Below, in pieces: positions 10,379 through 20,599 of a stretch of 64,000 nucleotides of DNA (the stretch's first letter is position 1; each line of letters starts with the position of its first letter). The stretch is taken from contig NC_049983.1 in assembly GCF_000003815.2 (NCBI RefSeq), positions 3,356,282 to 3,420,281 on the forward strand, read 5' to 3'. Source of the stretch: Branchiostoma floridae. Lineage: Eukaryota; Chordata; Leptocardii; Amphioxiformes; Branchiostomatidae. The notes under the pieces are model-generated. The model ran no database searches. It was not told the DNA's origin and worked only from the letters and a program-made list of their open reading frames with translations. The position numbers and the translations under genes were made by a program.

Positions 10379-10848
10379 GAATCGTCAGACGGAGAGACGA
10401 CATAAGCCGCAGAAACAGCGAGGGCAGAGGCAACGACTGCCAGCCGTTAGTTGACGCGTTCAGGTCGGGTATAAAAAACTGAACCTATAGTGAAAGAACT
10501 CGGAATCCTCAACGACTCTGAATTACGAGTCATGTTCAGTCTAGAAAACAAACAAACAAAAAACGACGGGGAATGGAAACGCACTTTGAGAACAGTTCAA
10601 AGAGTAGTAGCATCCTCCTACGCAGTTTCATTGCAGTGGTATGCACCAAAGTGCTGTATTTTGTCATAGAAAAAATAATACAAGGGGCAATAAAACCTGA
10701 TGACGTCATCAACATGGACCCAAAAATCAGATTTGTAATTCTTTCATGCCCATCTATCAATATTCGTTACGGCTCAATTCTTTCTTAATTGATTAATGAG
10801 AAAACAATGCAAGGTCAAAATGCCAATTTGGCCAACCTAAGTACCTAA

Positions 10849-11192
10849 AGCTAAGGACACAACCCGCCGCACATGCAATTTGTCCGTACGTTTTTTTTGG
10901 GGGGGGGGGGGGCATGTCCGCCACGTATTTCTGAAAACGTTCAGGCTGTACAGGGCAGGCGTGTCGCCCGTACTGGCACGTACGGGGGGCGAATCCGCAG
11001 CCCGATGGCACACAAAGTTCTGCCTGCACGTAAAGTTCTACGGCGTGCGTCTGCGACCTACAAAATCCGTCGGATTCCCTACGTGTTCGTACGGAGACGG
11101 TACTTACCACTTACGGATCCCAAAAGATTGCCCACGTTTTGGCACGTAGGCAGTACGTATTTGCACTTGCAACGGGTTGTGCCCTTAGCTTT
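10849..11192. mobile_element. MITE family A, full-length copy
   Basis: Terminal inverted repeats AAGCTAAGGACACAACCCG (left) and CGGGTTGTGCCCTTAGCTTT (right) bound a GC-rich interior of about 340 bp with a poly-G run. No transposase is encoded. Open frames on both strands inside it are artefacts. Confidence 0.75.
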
Positions 11193-11317
11193 AAGGACAC
11201 TATGGATAATCGTAATGTTTGGTTCAACTTGGCGAAGACAACACGTACGCCCGGAATGATTATACATTACAATCCACCCAGAGGTTCTAAAGTCATGCTA
11301 ACAACAAATAAACGTAC

Positions 11318-11613
11318 CTTGTGAGCTGTTGAAGATTGTCGATGTTGTANNNNNNNNNNNNNNNNNNNNNNNNNNNNNNNNNNNNNNNNNNNNNNNNNNN
11401 NNNNNNNNNNNNNNNNNNNNNNNNNNNNNNNNNNNNNNNNNNNNNNNNNNNNNNNNNNNNNNNNNNNNNNNNNNNNNNNNNNNNNNNNNNNNNNNNNNNN
11501 NNNNNNNNNNNNNNNNNNNNNNNNNNNNNNNNNNNNNNNNNNNNNNNNNNNNNNNNNNNNNNNNNNNNNNNNNNNNNNNNNNNNNNNNNNGATGGGCCAG
11601 TAGTGGATACCAT
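11318..11613 (-). CDS. inferred exon spanning an assembly gap, probably the transmembrane exon
   Basis: On the minus strand an acceptor (TATTACTTCGCAG) precedes 11613, and the first bases read GIHYWPI in phase 1 before the Ns. On the other side of the gap the sequence reads TTSTIFNSSQ and ends in a strong donor CAAG/GTACGT with phase 1. Both phases fit the cytoplasmic exon (16297-16987) upstream and the stalk exon (8064-8207) downstream. In lancelet type II proteins the membrane helix lies exactly here, followed by a Thr/Ser-rich stalk. The helix itself would be in the gap, so this is inference. Confidence 0.4.
11350..11590. other. assembly gap, 241 Ns
   Basis: An unresolved run of N. It lies inside the inferred transmembrane exon. 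Confidence 1.
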
Positions 11614-11619
11614 CTGCGA

Positions 11620-12200
11620 AGTAATATCAATTCAGATTAACCCTATTCAGACCGGGCTTTTTTGGTCATCCCTGGACCGGGGGGGGGGGATTTTGAGGCC
11701 CTCCACTTCTAAGTCCTATAACTCTAAAACGACGATGAGTCCTATAACTCTAAACGGAAGTTGGTACCTCCAACCATCCAGCGGATTTTGTATTGTATTG
11801 TATGGGCCGACGACTCTGAATTGCGAGGAGCTTACAATATACAGCGCCTAATGACCTCAATACGACGGTAATTTCCCAAGGTGTGGCCAAGGACTGTATC
11901 GCTTGAACACACATTCTTTAACGTGCAAGGCCATTGCATTACACCACTTCTAGGGATTGATGGATGATGGAAATTATTTTTACCATAATTTGAGAAAAGT
12001 TTAATGTGCCCTGATTAAGACGGCCTCTTTCACCCCTCTCACAATGTACAGAGTGCAGTCGGGTTTGGTGTCCAGAGTGTTGACCCCTTCCAGAGAGATG
12101 GTGTGGCCCGGAGACTCATTATGTTAATGTGCGTGAGGCCTCATAAGAACATACATAGCTGTGTTACATGTATGCCGACGGCACACGTGTGGACAAAAAA
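11620..12200. other. non-coding sequence, nothing firm
   Basis: It contains a poly-G run (near 11681), a duplicated CCTATAACTCTAAA block and no recognisable exon. Inferred intron. Confidence 0.4.
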
Positions 12201-12206
12201 CACGTA

Positions 12207-12673
12207 CAGTCAAACCAGCCCTAGACGACCAGCCGGGGGACCGGGCAAAAGCAATCGATTTGTTCAGGTGGTTGGTTAGAAGAGTAATATCGACTCACAA
12301 TATGCCCGATGCATAGTTTAAATGGTTTCCGTTGTGTGCAATGGCAAATAGCAAGCACACGCACGTGCATCCGCCTCCTTCTTTATTTTGAACATAACAT
12401 CGTAATGGTAGTCAGAATCCGACACAAACTGGTCGAATTCGGCACAAAATTACTAGTTATCATTGAAAATCGATGACACCTGAAGATTTGAAAATGACTC
12501 GGTCGTTATGGGCAAGGATTTGGTCCCAATTTTTTTGGCGGTCGCGCTGGCCATGTGGTCGTTGTGAAGAGGTCGCTTGATGATAACATCAATTGGGAAA
12601 AAATCGAGAAAAAAGCGGACCTAATGGCCAGGAGGTCGCTAAGAAGAGGTGGTCGCTTGGGCAGGTTTGACTG
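12207..12673. mobile_element. MITE family B, full-length copy
   Basis: The left end CAGTCAAACCAGCCC and right end GGGCAGGTTTGACTG are inverted repeats flanked by TA on both sides, which suggests a TA target duplication. Subterminal GTGGTCG/CGACCAC motifs repeat inward. Related copies lie at 5985-6350 and 32231-32679. No coding capacity. Confidence 0.8.
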
Positions 12674-12889
12674 TATATACCGTCCTGGGGAACGATAGCT
12701 GAATATATTTATATATTCGAGATATTCGGTTGAACATTTGTGGTGAGTGGTATTGTTATCGCCAACTTACAGTTTTTGAATTTGCCGCCTTTAGTTTTTA
12801 GATTAGCATAAGTTATTTCCCGCCAAAGTTACTTCCCGCCACTTGTAGCCAGGGGAGACTCCAGCAAGGCGAGCCCGGGGGCGGCTGGA

Positions 12890-13275
12890 ATTTGGAACAG
12901 TAGGAAGCCATTGCAGAAGAAAGACGGAGGTCAAAATTGGGCCTGGAGATCAACCCCAGGAAATCTAGGCTTGGAGACAAACACACTCCAAGAAGAATTG
13001 GAATAGTAGGAAGCCATTGCAGAAGAAAGACGGAGGTCAAAATTGGGCCTGGAGATCAACCCCAGGAAATCTAGGCTTGGAGACAAACACACTCCAAGAA
13101 GAAGAAGAAGAAGGATCAGAGGCCTGGAAAAGGAATTTCCAGGAGATTTAGGACAATTGGGCCTGGGGTGAAGACTTCAGGAATTTCTAGAAGGACAATT
13201 GGGCCTGGAGTGAAGACTTCAGGAATTTCAAGAAGGATCAATTAGGCCTGGAAAGGAAGATTCCAGGAACAGGAG
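12890..13275. repeat. two adjacent tandem repeats, units of about 108 and 43 bp
   Basis: A 108-bp unit starting at GTAGGAAGCCATTGCAGAAG is present twice with almost no change (12899 and 13007). It is followed by shorter units beginning GGACAATTGGGCCTGG and ending GACTTCAGGAATTTC (about 13150-13275). Nothing indicates coding. Confidence 0.75.
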
Positions 13276-13860
13276 GACAAAGCTCCAAGACATATGGACA
13301 GACTCGGTCGGGTACGTGGGTGACCAAACTATGTTTTATGGCAAAGAACTTATTGCGGATTCGGCTAAGAATTCACTGCAGATCTTATTACGGACTCTGA
13401 TTCAAGAGGATTTACAACTTCAGATGGAATAGGGACAGAAATAGGACTTTCAAACTCAGTACGGCGGCTTCTGTATTTCTACTAACTCTATGAACAATAT
13501 AACTTCAAACGTTCAGGTTTGTGTCTGCGTCTTACATCTGTGTGAAGAATCCAAGGTGAGTTCGGTTATTACTTCTTTGTAAACCTAGTACCTCGGCTGA
13601 GGCTCCGACGACAAGATCTAGAGTGGAGCGCTTACAGGTATTTCCTGAGTTGAAGAAAGGCGTATTTTTCACATCATGTAATTTACTACAAACTTATATA
13701 CTAATACCCACCTTTTGTGTGTCTTGTGTGATTATGTTGGTTTGCAAGCAGGCAAACGTAATTAACGTTCCACAACCAATCATTACAACCAGGATGGTGG
13801 ATACCACGCAGATCTTTTGAAAACGACCTGCAAAACGACCTATCAAAACAGTTTCATTAT

Positions 13861-15787
13861 TTAAGGCTTAGGTCACATTTCCAAACCGGGGCCCGGACGG
13901 AATGTTTTAAGAAACAAAAATTGAAATGCATACCTACAACTAGAGTTCGGCAACCTCATACCTCCATGAAATATTTAGAGACTTTTTTAAGTAATATGCA
14001 AATGACTTACAATTTACATAATTTATGCATGGTGATGTTCATCATTGACTAACGTACACATGTCTTAAGTATAAAATTCCCAACATTAGTCATTAAGCTT
14101 ATTTGCAATTTTTGTATATATCATGCAAATCAGTTCCTCATTTGCATATTTGGTATCTGCTTATATTTCACCTATCAAAACTCATATGTGTTACATTTAT
14201 TGAAGTCCAGTTATTGAAAACAATGGAATTATTTAATTTCCTCATTAATTATGCAAATTAAGTCTACATTTCAAAAAAATGTATATCATTATGACATTCT
14301 TTGCCTAAGCTACCTACATGCCTAAAATGATGGCAATCCGTCATTCCTTTCTGCAGTTATCCTCTTTGGAATGTCTTGACGAAAACGCCCCTGCAGTTCC
14401 AAAATCTAACGCTAGGGGGCTGAAACTTGCCTCACTTTGTCATGACACTACATGCTATCTACTAGCCAAATATCAAAACCATATTACGTCCGGGACAACA
14501 GATACATTGAAAAAGTATTTTATCTTGTACAACATTGTCTAAGGTACGTACATACCAAAAATCATGAAAATCCGTTGTTCCCTTCTTGAGTTATCCTCTT
14601 CAGAATTTTTTTGACAAAAATGCCTCTGCTATCCCAAAACTAGCCGCTAGGGGGCTTAAACTTAGGTCACTCCTTCCTGAGCACAGAAGCTATCTAACGC
14701 TCAAAAATCTTGCCCACAGCGTGTTCACAACAAGAGATAGCAAAGCCGGAAGTTGCGCGGCAGTAGTCACACAAACTCTTATCAACTAGAGTTCGACGAC
14801 TTCATACCTCCATAAAATATCAATAGCTTTTGTAAATATTATGCAAATGACATACTAGGGGGCCCCAAATCTAATTATTAGCCTTTGTTATTACGAACAT
14901 TCTTCAGCCTAAGCTACCTACATGCCTAAAATAATGAAAATTTGACGTTCATTTCTGCAGTTATCCTCATTGGCATGTGTTGACAAAAACGCCCCTGCAG
15001 ATCTAAAATTAAATGTTAGGCGGCTGAAGCTTGCACCACTTTGTCAAAGCGCTAAAAGCCATCTACCACCAAAATGTCAAGACCATATCATGTCCCGGAC
15101 AAGAGATACATTGAAGAAACTGCTGTAATAGAATATTCTAATCAATTATGGAAATTAACTGTTACTTTGCATAAATAAAATTAGTATCTCATTATGTAAG
15201 TCCTCACTTAGGCTATCTACATTCCAAAATTATGCATATCCATCTACAAGTTTATATTTTCCCATTAATTATGTAAATGAGGTCTCAGTTTGCATAATTA
15301 ATATGTCTTGACATTTCTGTCTTTCTCAGCTACATATGTGACAAGTTTGAAAGTCTTATCGTGGAATGCAGTGGATTTATAAACTTTCCTAATTAATTAT
15401 GCAAATAAGGTGTTGATTTGCATAATTACTATTCCATCAGGTAAGTCATCACTTTGGCCATCTACATACCAAAATGATGACGATACGTGAACACGTTGTC
15501 GAGTTATCCTCGTCCAAAGTTTGAAACGAAACCGGCGCTTGCAGTTCAAGAAACTGCTAGGGGGCCAAAACTCACAGCATTTGCTCTCTGTTCCAAGGGC
15601 TATCTACCACCTAAAAATTAGGAACACAGCATATCCAGTACACGAGATATCAAAAATTTAAGTTCTGCTGCAGTACCTCTGCTGCAAGCTGCTAGGGGCC
15701 ATTATCAAACTTGACCTTTGTTTTCCCGACCCTTACCCACCTACCAAATATCATCAGGATCCATCCAAGGCTTCTCGAGTTATGTTG

Positions 15788-15844
<57 letters not shown>

Positions 15845-16053
15845 GTACAAGCCTAAAACATAACCATGCCATTCTGGCAAAGGTAATAAATATAACCCCC
15901 ATGACATTTCATGGAGGTAAATATACACAAGTAATGACCACAAATCTTATTTTGACATTTTGTGTATTTTGATGTCTTTTATGTTATTCTTTTCACACCC
16001 TAAAGCTGCCCGGCCGGGCCCTGGTTTGGAAATATGGCCTAAGCCTTCAGAGC
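13861..16053. mobile_element. 2.2-kb non-autonomous TIR element
   Basis: The left end AAGGCTTAGGTCACATTTCC and the right end GGAAATATGGCCTAAGCCTT form inverted repeats of about 35 bp that include the AAACC and GGGCCCGG blocks. The interior is AT-rich with many ATTATGCAAAT motifs and recurring blocks (CTACCTACATGCC, GCTAGGGGGC). Much of it matches 43525-44646 and 52711-54020. No transposase frame is visible. It lies in an inferred host intron. Confidence 0.75.
15787..15841. repeat. (CA)n microsatellite
   Basis: About 55 bp of uninterrupted CA dinucleotides inside the TIR element. Confidence 0.98.
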
Positions 16054-16296
16054 TAGGGACAAACATCCCAACCGGAATGTATTAAGTAAACGAAAACTTA
16101 CGACTGTACATTAAAGAAAGGACTTTCGATGTTAAATCTTATTACTAGATACATAGAAAGAAACTAAATACATAAAAGAAAAGCATCTTATTAGACGTTC
16201 ATAAGATATCGAAGAGAAAAATTCATTGGTAAACAATTGGTCTGTTGAGCACCTCAAAATCAATTGCAACTAACTAAAAATAGTTATCCAACTTAC

Positions 16297-16987
16297 CACA
16301 AGCCTTTTGCTGGGGAGCATTCGGGACGTAAGTCGGATTGGACAGCATTCCGTCTTCTCCAGGCTGCTGATTGGCCACGGGATCGACTGTTTGTCTGGAC
16401 TCTCCGATGTTTTGTATGTCACTGTTATCGCTGGTAATGGCTGAAGTGCCAACATCACCGCGGGATGAACCAGACCCTGTCGGGATTTCACTGCCGGGAT
16501 GTGAAGCCATTGCTCGAACCTCTTCTTCACCTGAGGCGCTATCATTATGGGTACCGATTTCGGTTGTTTCTTTGCTGTTGTCAGCACCTCTTTGTGGAAT
16601 TATGTCGTATTCATGATAACGGACAGCATACGGTTTGCCAGCATCAACATCGCTATCTCTGTGATATCTGACAGCATACGGCTCCAGGTCGCCACCGTTA
16701 TTACCACCATCAGCAGTTACCCCGTGGATTGAACCCTCTGGCTGAACGTTTACCTCGCTCATCTGAATATGGTTCTCGTCGGCGCTTTGCCCGTATATCG
16801 GGTTAGGAAAAACTTCTTCTCGGACGGACTTGATTGGTTTGATTTGGACAGAGTAGGGGTGCGTTTGGGTCGGGTTCTGATGAATACTTTGAGCGTACAC
16901 TGGATTTGGTTCCCTAGCCGGATTTTGATGAAGGTCATATGTGGTTTGGTCAATGTCACTTTCATGATGTACGACACTTGATGCCAT
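16297..16987 (-). CDS. first coding exon: cytoplasmic tail of a lancelet-type membrane protein
   Basis: The ATG at 16987 has a favourable context (GGAATGG) and opens a 230-codon frame with donor GCTTGTG/GTAAGT in phase 1. The protein starts MASSVVHHESDIDQTTYD and is hydrophilic, with no signal peptide. It has repeated tyrosine motifs (NPVYAQS, NPIYGQS, EPYAVRYH, KPYAVRYHEYD) and ends LSNPTYVPNAPQQKAC. A tail of this form, just before a membrane helix, is typical of lancelet type II membrane proteins and suggests phosphotyrosine or endocytic (NPxY) signalling. The helix must be in the next exon; I place it at 11318-11613. The 2.2-kb TIR element lies in the intron between. Which extracellular domain follows is inferred (trefoil). 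Confidence 0.75.
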
Positions 16988-17180
16988 TCCGGATCCCTGT
17001 CTGACTTGGTGTTTCTTTCAGCGTTTACAATCCCTATCCATCATACTGCTTTGCTCTGACTGAAAAAAAGGAGGAAGGCAAGTTGGACCACAAGGAACGG
17101 TTACGTAAGACAAGAGATGTTTTCCCGAAGATAGTTTATTAGATCTTAGATCTTATTGGTAAAATATAGTATATAGGAAC

Positions 17181-17422
17181 ATTCTTTTTACACAACCAGC
17201 AGGTACTTACATTGCTTACGTTTCGATGTCTCTCCGACACCTTCATCCGAGCTTCTAACTGGAGTAGTGCTTCTCACCGTTATATGTAGACGCCTAGGTG
17301 GCGCTTTTGCGGCTACATATAACGGTGAGAAGCACAACTCCAGTTAGAAGCTCGGATGAAGGTGTCTGAGAGACATCGAAACGTAAGCAATGTAAGTACC
17401 TGCTGGTTGTGTAAAAAGAATT
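17181..17422. repeat. near-perfect palindrome, arms of about 107 bp, with hammerhead-like cores
   Basis: The left arm (17181-17289, starting ATTCTTTTTACACAACC) is inverted at 17323-17422 with very few differences; the loop is about 33 bp. Each arm contains CGGATGAAGGTGTC, a short loop, GACATCGAAACG, which resembles the hammerhead ribozyme core (CUGAUGA, stem II, GAAA) with one change in the first box. No protein frame is present. Confidence 0.8.
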
Positions 17423-18764
17423 CTCCTATAATCAAAAGATGTTGTTGATGCAGACGCTGTGGGAAGGAATGAAGAGACAGAAGATCAAAATGATTTCTTT
17501 TTTAATTTGTGGTACGTTTCATACGTAGAAAATTTACATGATCACTTTTGCAGCGCGAAACAGATTACCAGAAACAGATTGAAGGTAACAAGCAAGTATA
17601 CCATCTATTGGATTGTTTGTCTTGTACTGTTTGCATGAATAAATAGTTCGTATGTTTTCTCCCGTGATTCAAGACGGTTCAATTCGGATGATATGCAAAT
17701 GAGTCAACATGGCGGCCAAATAATTGGTCTCTCAATTCATTGTGTTTTCGTCAAAAAATTCCTTTAGACTTTTGAGATATGAGTCAATTTTATTAATAGT
17801 ACCCTTATATTATTATCCCCATGCGGTAAACAAAACATGTTTGGTGTTTGTCGGCAACTGTGACTTCTCTGCATACAATCGCTCAGTGTGTGTGCCCAGT
17901 AAGTACCCACCACGTTTTTGTCACAATGGTAAAAACAAGCTTAAGAAAGTAACGATACTTGGACCTCTACTCTTCCTCGTATACCTCAACGACATCAAAG
18001 ACCTTCACTGTGGGTCAAACGTTACTTGCTGTGGAGGCGAAACCTATTTGTACAACTCAGCTAAAACTTCGCGGGAGAAAGCTTGCACCAGTAATGCAGA
18101 CCTCCAAACTGTCTCCGCCTGTTTTTTTTTGCCAGACCGGAGTCTCGACCTTCACCCAGACAAATGCAAGGTTGTTTTTGCATATAGTCAGATCGGAAAA
18201 ACGTATAGCTTCCACCTATTTACATTCTTGAAAAACGTAGTCGAACATTAGTGTTGTCATACATCTTGGAGTCACTATTCGTCAGTCCCTAAGATGTAAT
18301 GAACGTGTACGTAGGCACAAACTCGGGGGGGGGGGGTGCTTTGTAAACTTAAGGGAAAGCTGAGTAGGGAGACCATTGAGTTAGCCTACAACAACATGAT
18401 TCGATCAAAGCTGGAATACGCTTAAACAATACTGGGAGTCCTCAGTACCAAAGCAATCAACATGTTTGACGGTGTCCAATACCATACAGGCTGTCTTGTA
18501 ATCGTAGTCATGAAGGGAACCCCCAGTATAAACCTTGCACAATAACTTGAATAGTTAGTTTAGCCACGAAAAGACACTATCTTTCCATGGTGATGATGTA
18601 CAAGCCCATGGATGGACTAGTACCAGCTCGACTGCACTCATGATCATTCATCCCCTCAGCAAGAGGTGAACAGAGAATAATTTGACTTCAGCTCCGTAAC
18701 ACATGTATGTACAACTCATCTTCATGTACCCTGCTGCAGAACAAAGTTGTAAAGTTGCACAGGA

Positions 18765-19245
18765 CCACACTACCAAAAATTCTTATTTTGCTTACCCCAT
18801 GAACAATTCTTATATGAAAAAAATATTCTTGCAGGAAGAAAATGTAGAATAAAATTCAAGCAAAACGAGAAACCACAATTTTTTATAGACATTTAGGCAA
18901 ATTCTTCTTATTTTTTCTTATAATGCAAGAAAAAAATTCTAGAAATTCTTGTTTTTTTCTAACCAGATTTAACTCTTAAGAAATACGAGCATTTTTTTCT
19001 TCCTGAAAGATAAATTTTCTGTGAGGTAGCAAAACAAGAAAAACAAGAAAATGCATTTTTGGAAATACAAGAAAAAAAATCTCAAATTGGCTCAAAAACT
19101 TTACAAGCAAAAATTTGCTTGCCCCATGGACAAGCACTTTTTCTAAGAATTCTTGGGGACAGAATAATTTTCTTCCTGGAAGAAAAATTTTCTGTGAGGA
19201 AACAAAACAAGATAAACAAGGAAAAGCATTTTTGGTAGTGCAGTT
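18765..19245. mobile_element. AT-rich MITE inside the LINE
   Basis: Ends CACTACCAAAAATTCTT and AAGCATTTTTGGTAGTG are inverted repeats. Inner AT-rich blocks (AATTTTCTGTGAGG, AACAAGAAAAACAAG) also recur. It interrupts the LINE coding remnant. Confidence 0.6.
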
Positions 19246-19504
19246 TCATCCCCCATGCATCAACCCTCTGGAACCAAATTTCACAGAGACAACATGAACA
19301 TCTTCAAGAGAAGCAAGGACTTCCTTTCGACTCCAAGACAGCACCACAGACGGTATCCGACACTACGACATCCTCAGTGCTAGGCTTAGAATGGATCGGA
19401 GTCCATTAAATGCCACTTTGCATACAATAAGGATAAAAGACAAAGTGTGTTCCTGCGGTTCGCCATCTGAAACTGTTGTTTACTATATGCTACACTGTCT
19501 GCTA

Positions 19505-20042
19505 AGTCCTCTTCACACGAGAGCAAGAATCTTCTATTCCTAGGAATTCGTACTTGCATTCTAGAAATTCTCACTGCATTCCAGATATTTTTTGCCCGTT
19601 CTTTTGGCTGACCCGAAAGTTTTTGACATGCTCAAATCGTTCGCGGTGCATTTGAAGTGGAGAAATATCGAACGGCGTTGAAAGTGTATTCTTAGTGTAT
19701 TTTCACAATTCTAACTACAGTGTGACCACATTCTACAGCATTCCAATATTATTCGAAACACTCTTCGATGTAGAACCGAAAAGGCAAGCTCCACCGAATC
19801 CTACCAGAATGTGGCCAAAAGAATATCAGGAATGCAGTGAGAATTTCTAGAATACACTACAAATTCCCAGGGACAGAAAAGAGTTTTCATTCTGACGGCA
19901 TTTTGGCTCATTCCTTCCCGTATGATGGGGATATAAGGTTCATTTAGAATTCCCACCCGACTGTGGCGCGAATTTTGCAAATACTTCATTCCGACTGGTT
20001 CTGCTTGATTCCTGCTAATTTGGTTTCAGTGTGAAGGCCCTA
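19505..20042. mobile_element. candidate second MITE inside the LINE
   Basis: The left end CTTCACACGAGAGCAAGAAT and the right end GATTCC ... TTTCAGTGTGAAG are weak inverted repeats, and many GAATT/AATTC blocks occur between. The LINE-like reading resumes after it. Confidence 0.4.
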
Positions 20043-20599
20043 TTACAACAACTAGCGCGAAGTCTTAGTAGCCACTTTCCACCAGCTCACACAAGATCGT
20101 CTAACCAAGTCTGTTCTACTACAGGGGCTACCAGGACCTGACAAATGTCTAAACAAGTATTTACTGCCCTTGAAACCTATATTTCCTCCACAAAACGGTT
20201 AATCTAGTTAAACCACTCAGAAGAATCTATACTGCACCTTCCAATCTGTTACTTAATAGTTACCTGTACATAGACGTAAGACATCTGACCCCCAAATTTC
20301 CAGACCTATTTACATGTCTCAAGTTTAACTTATGTTCTACTCGAGAAGGTTTGTCTTAAGGCTTAATCTTCTTATTTTAGTTGAAGCATAAGTTAACTGT
20401 TTGAATAAATCATGTGTGTTCTATGAGAAGTGTAAATATATGTATGTGTTTTGGCACCAACCTTTAACTAAGCTGTCTGGGTTTACCATGTATTGTATTG
20501 TGACCATCTTCCGACGAAACAAGCGGATAATAGAGACAACAACAACAACAACTGAATTTCAATAAATCTAAATCTAAATGTAAGCGGTATGGAATTTGT

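Larger units (their letters stand above)
17940..20580 (+). mobile_element. decayed non-LTR retrotransposon (LINE)
   Basis: A reverse transcriptase fragment is readable at 17960-18180: LGPLLFLVYLNDIKDL, then a degraded catalytic region and LDLHPDKCKV. Further pieces include LAYNNMIRSKLEYA (18376-18425) and, after an insertion, a C-terminal zinc-like stretch (LRMDRSPLNATLHTIRI, VCSCGS) at 19385-19470. The 3' end shows a CAATAAATCTAAATCTAAATG tail near 20560, typical of CR1-like LINEs. Stops and frameshifts run throughout. Two MITE-like insertions split it. Confidence 0.7.

Noticed and set aside
10460-10480. TATAAAAA as the promoter of a host gene
   Set aside because: No coding sequence follows, and it lies at the end of the gypsy remnant; LTR debris is more likely.
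10793-11259. Overlapping frames of 89-128 codons on both strands
   Set aside because: They lie in a MITE with terminal inverted repeats, and the same frames appear at its copy near 5.2 kb.
15692-15972. Frames through the CA repeat
   Set aside because: Alternating Cys-Val or Thr-His translation of a microsatellite.
16270-16671. Several frames of 61-105 codons on both strands
   Set aside because: Shadows of the cytoplasmic-tail exon 16297-16987 in other frames.
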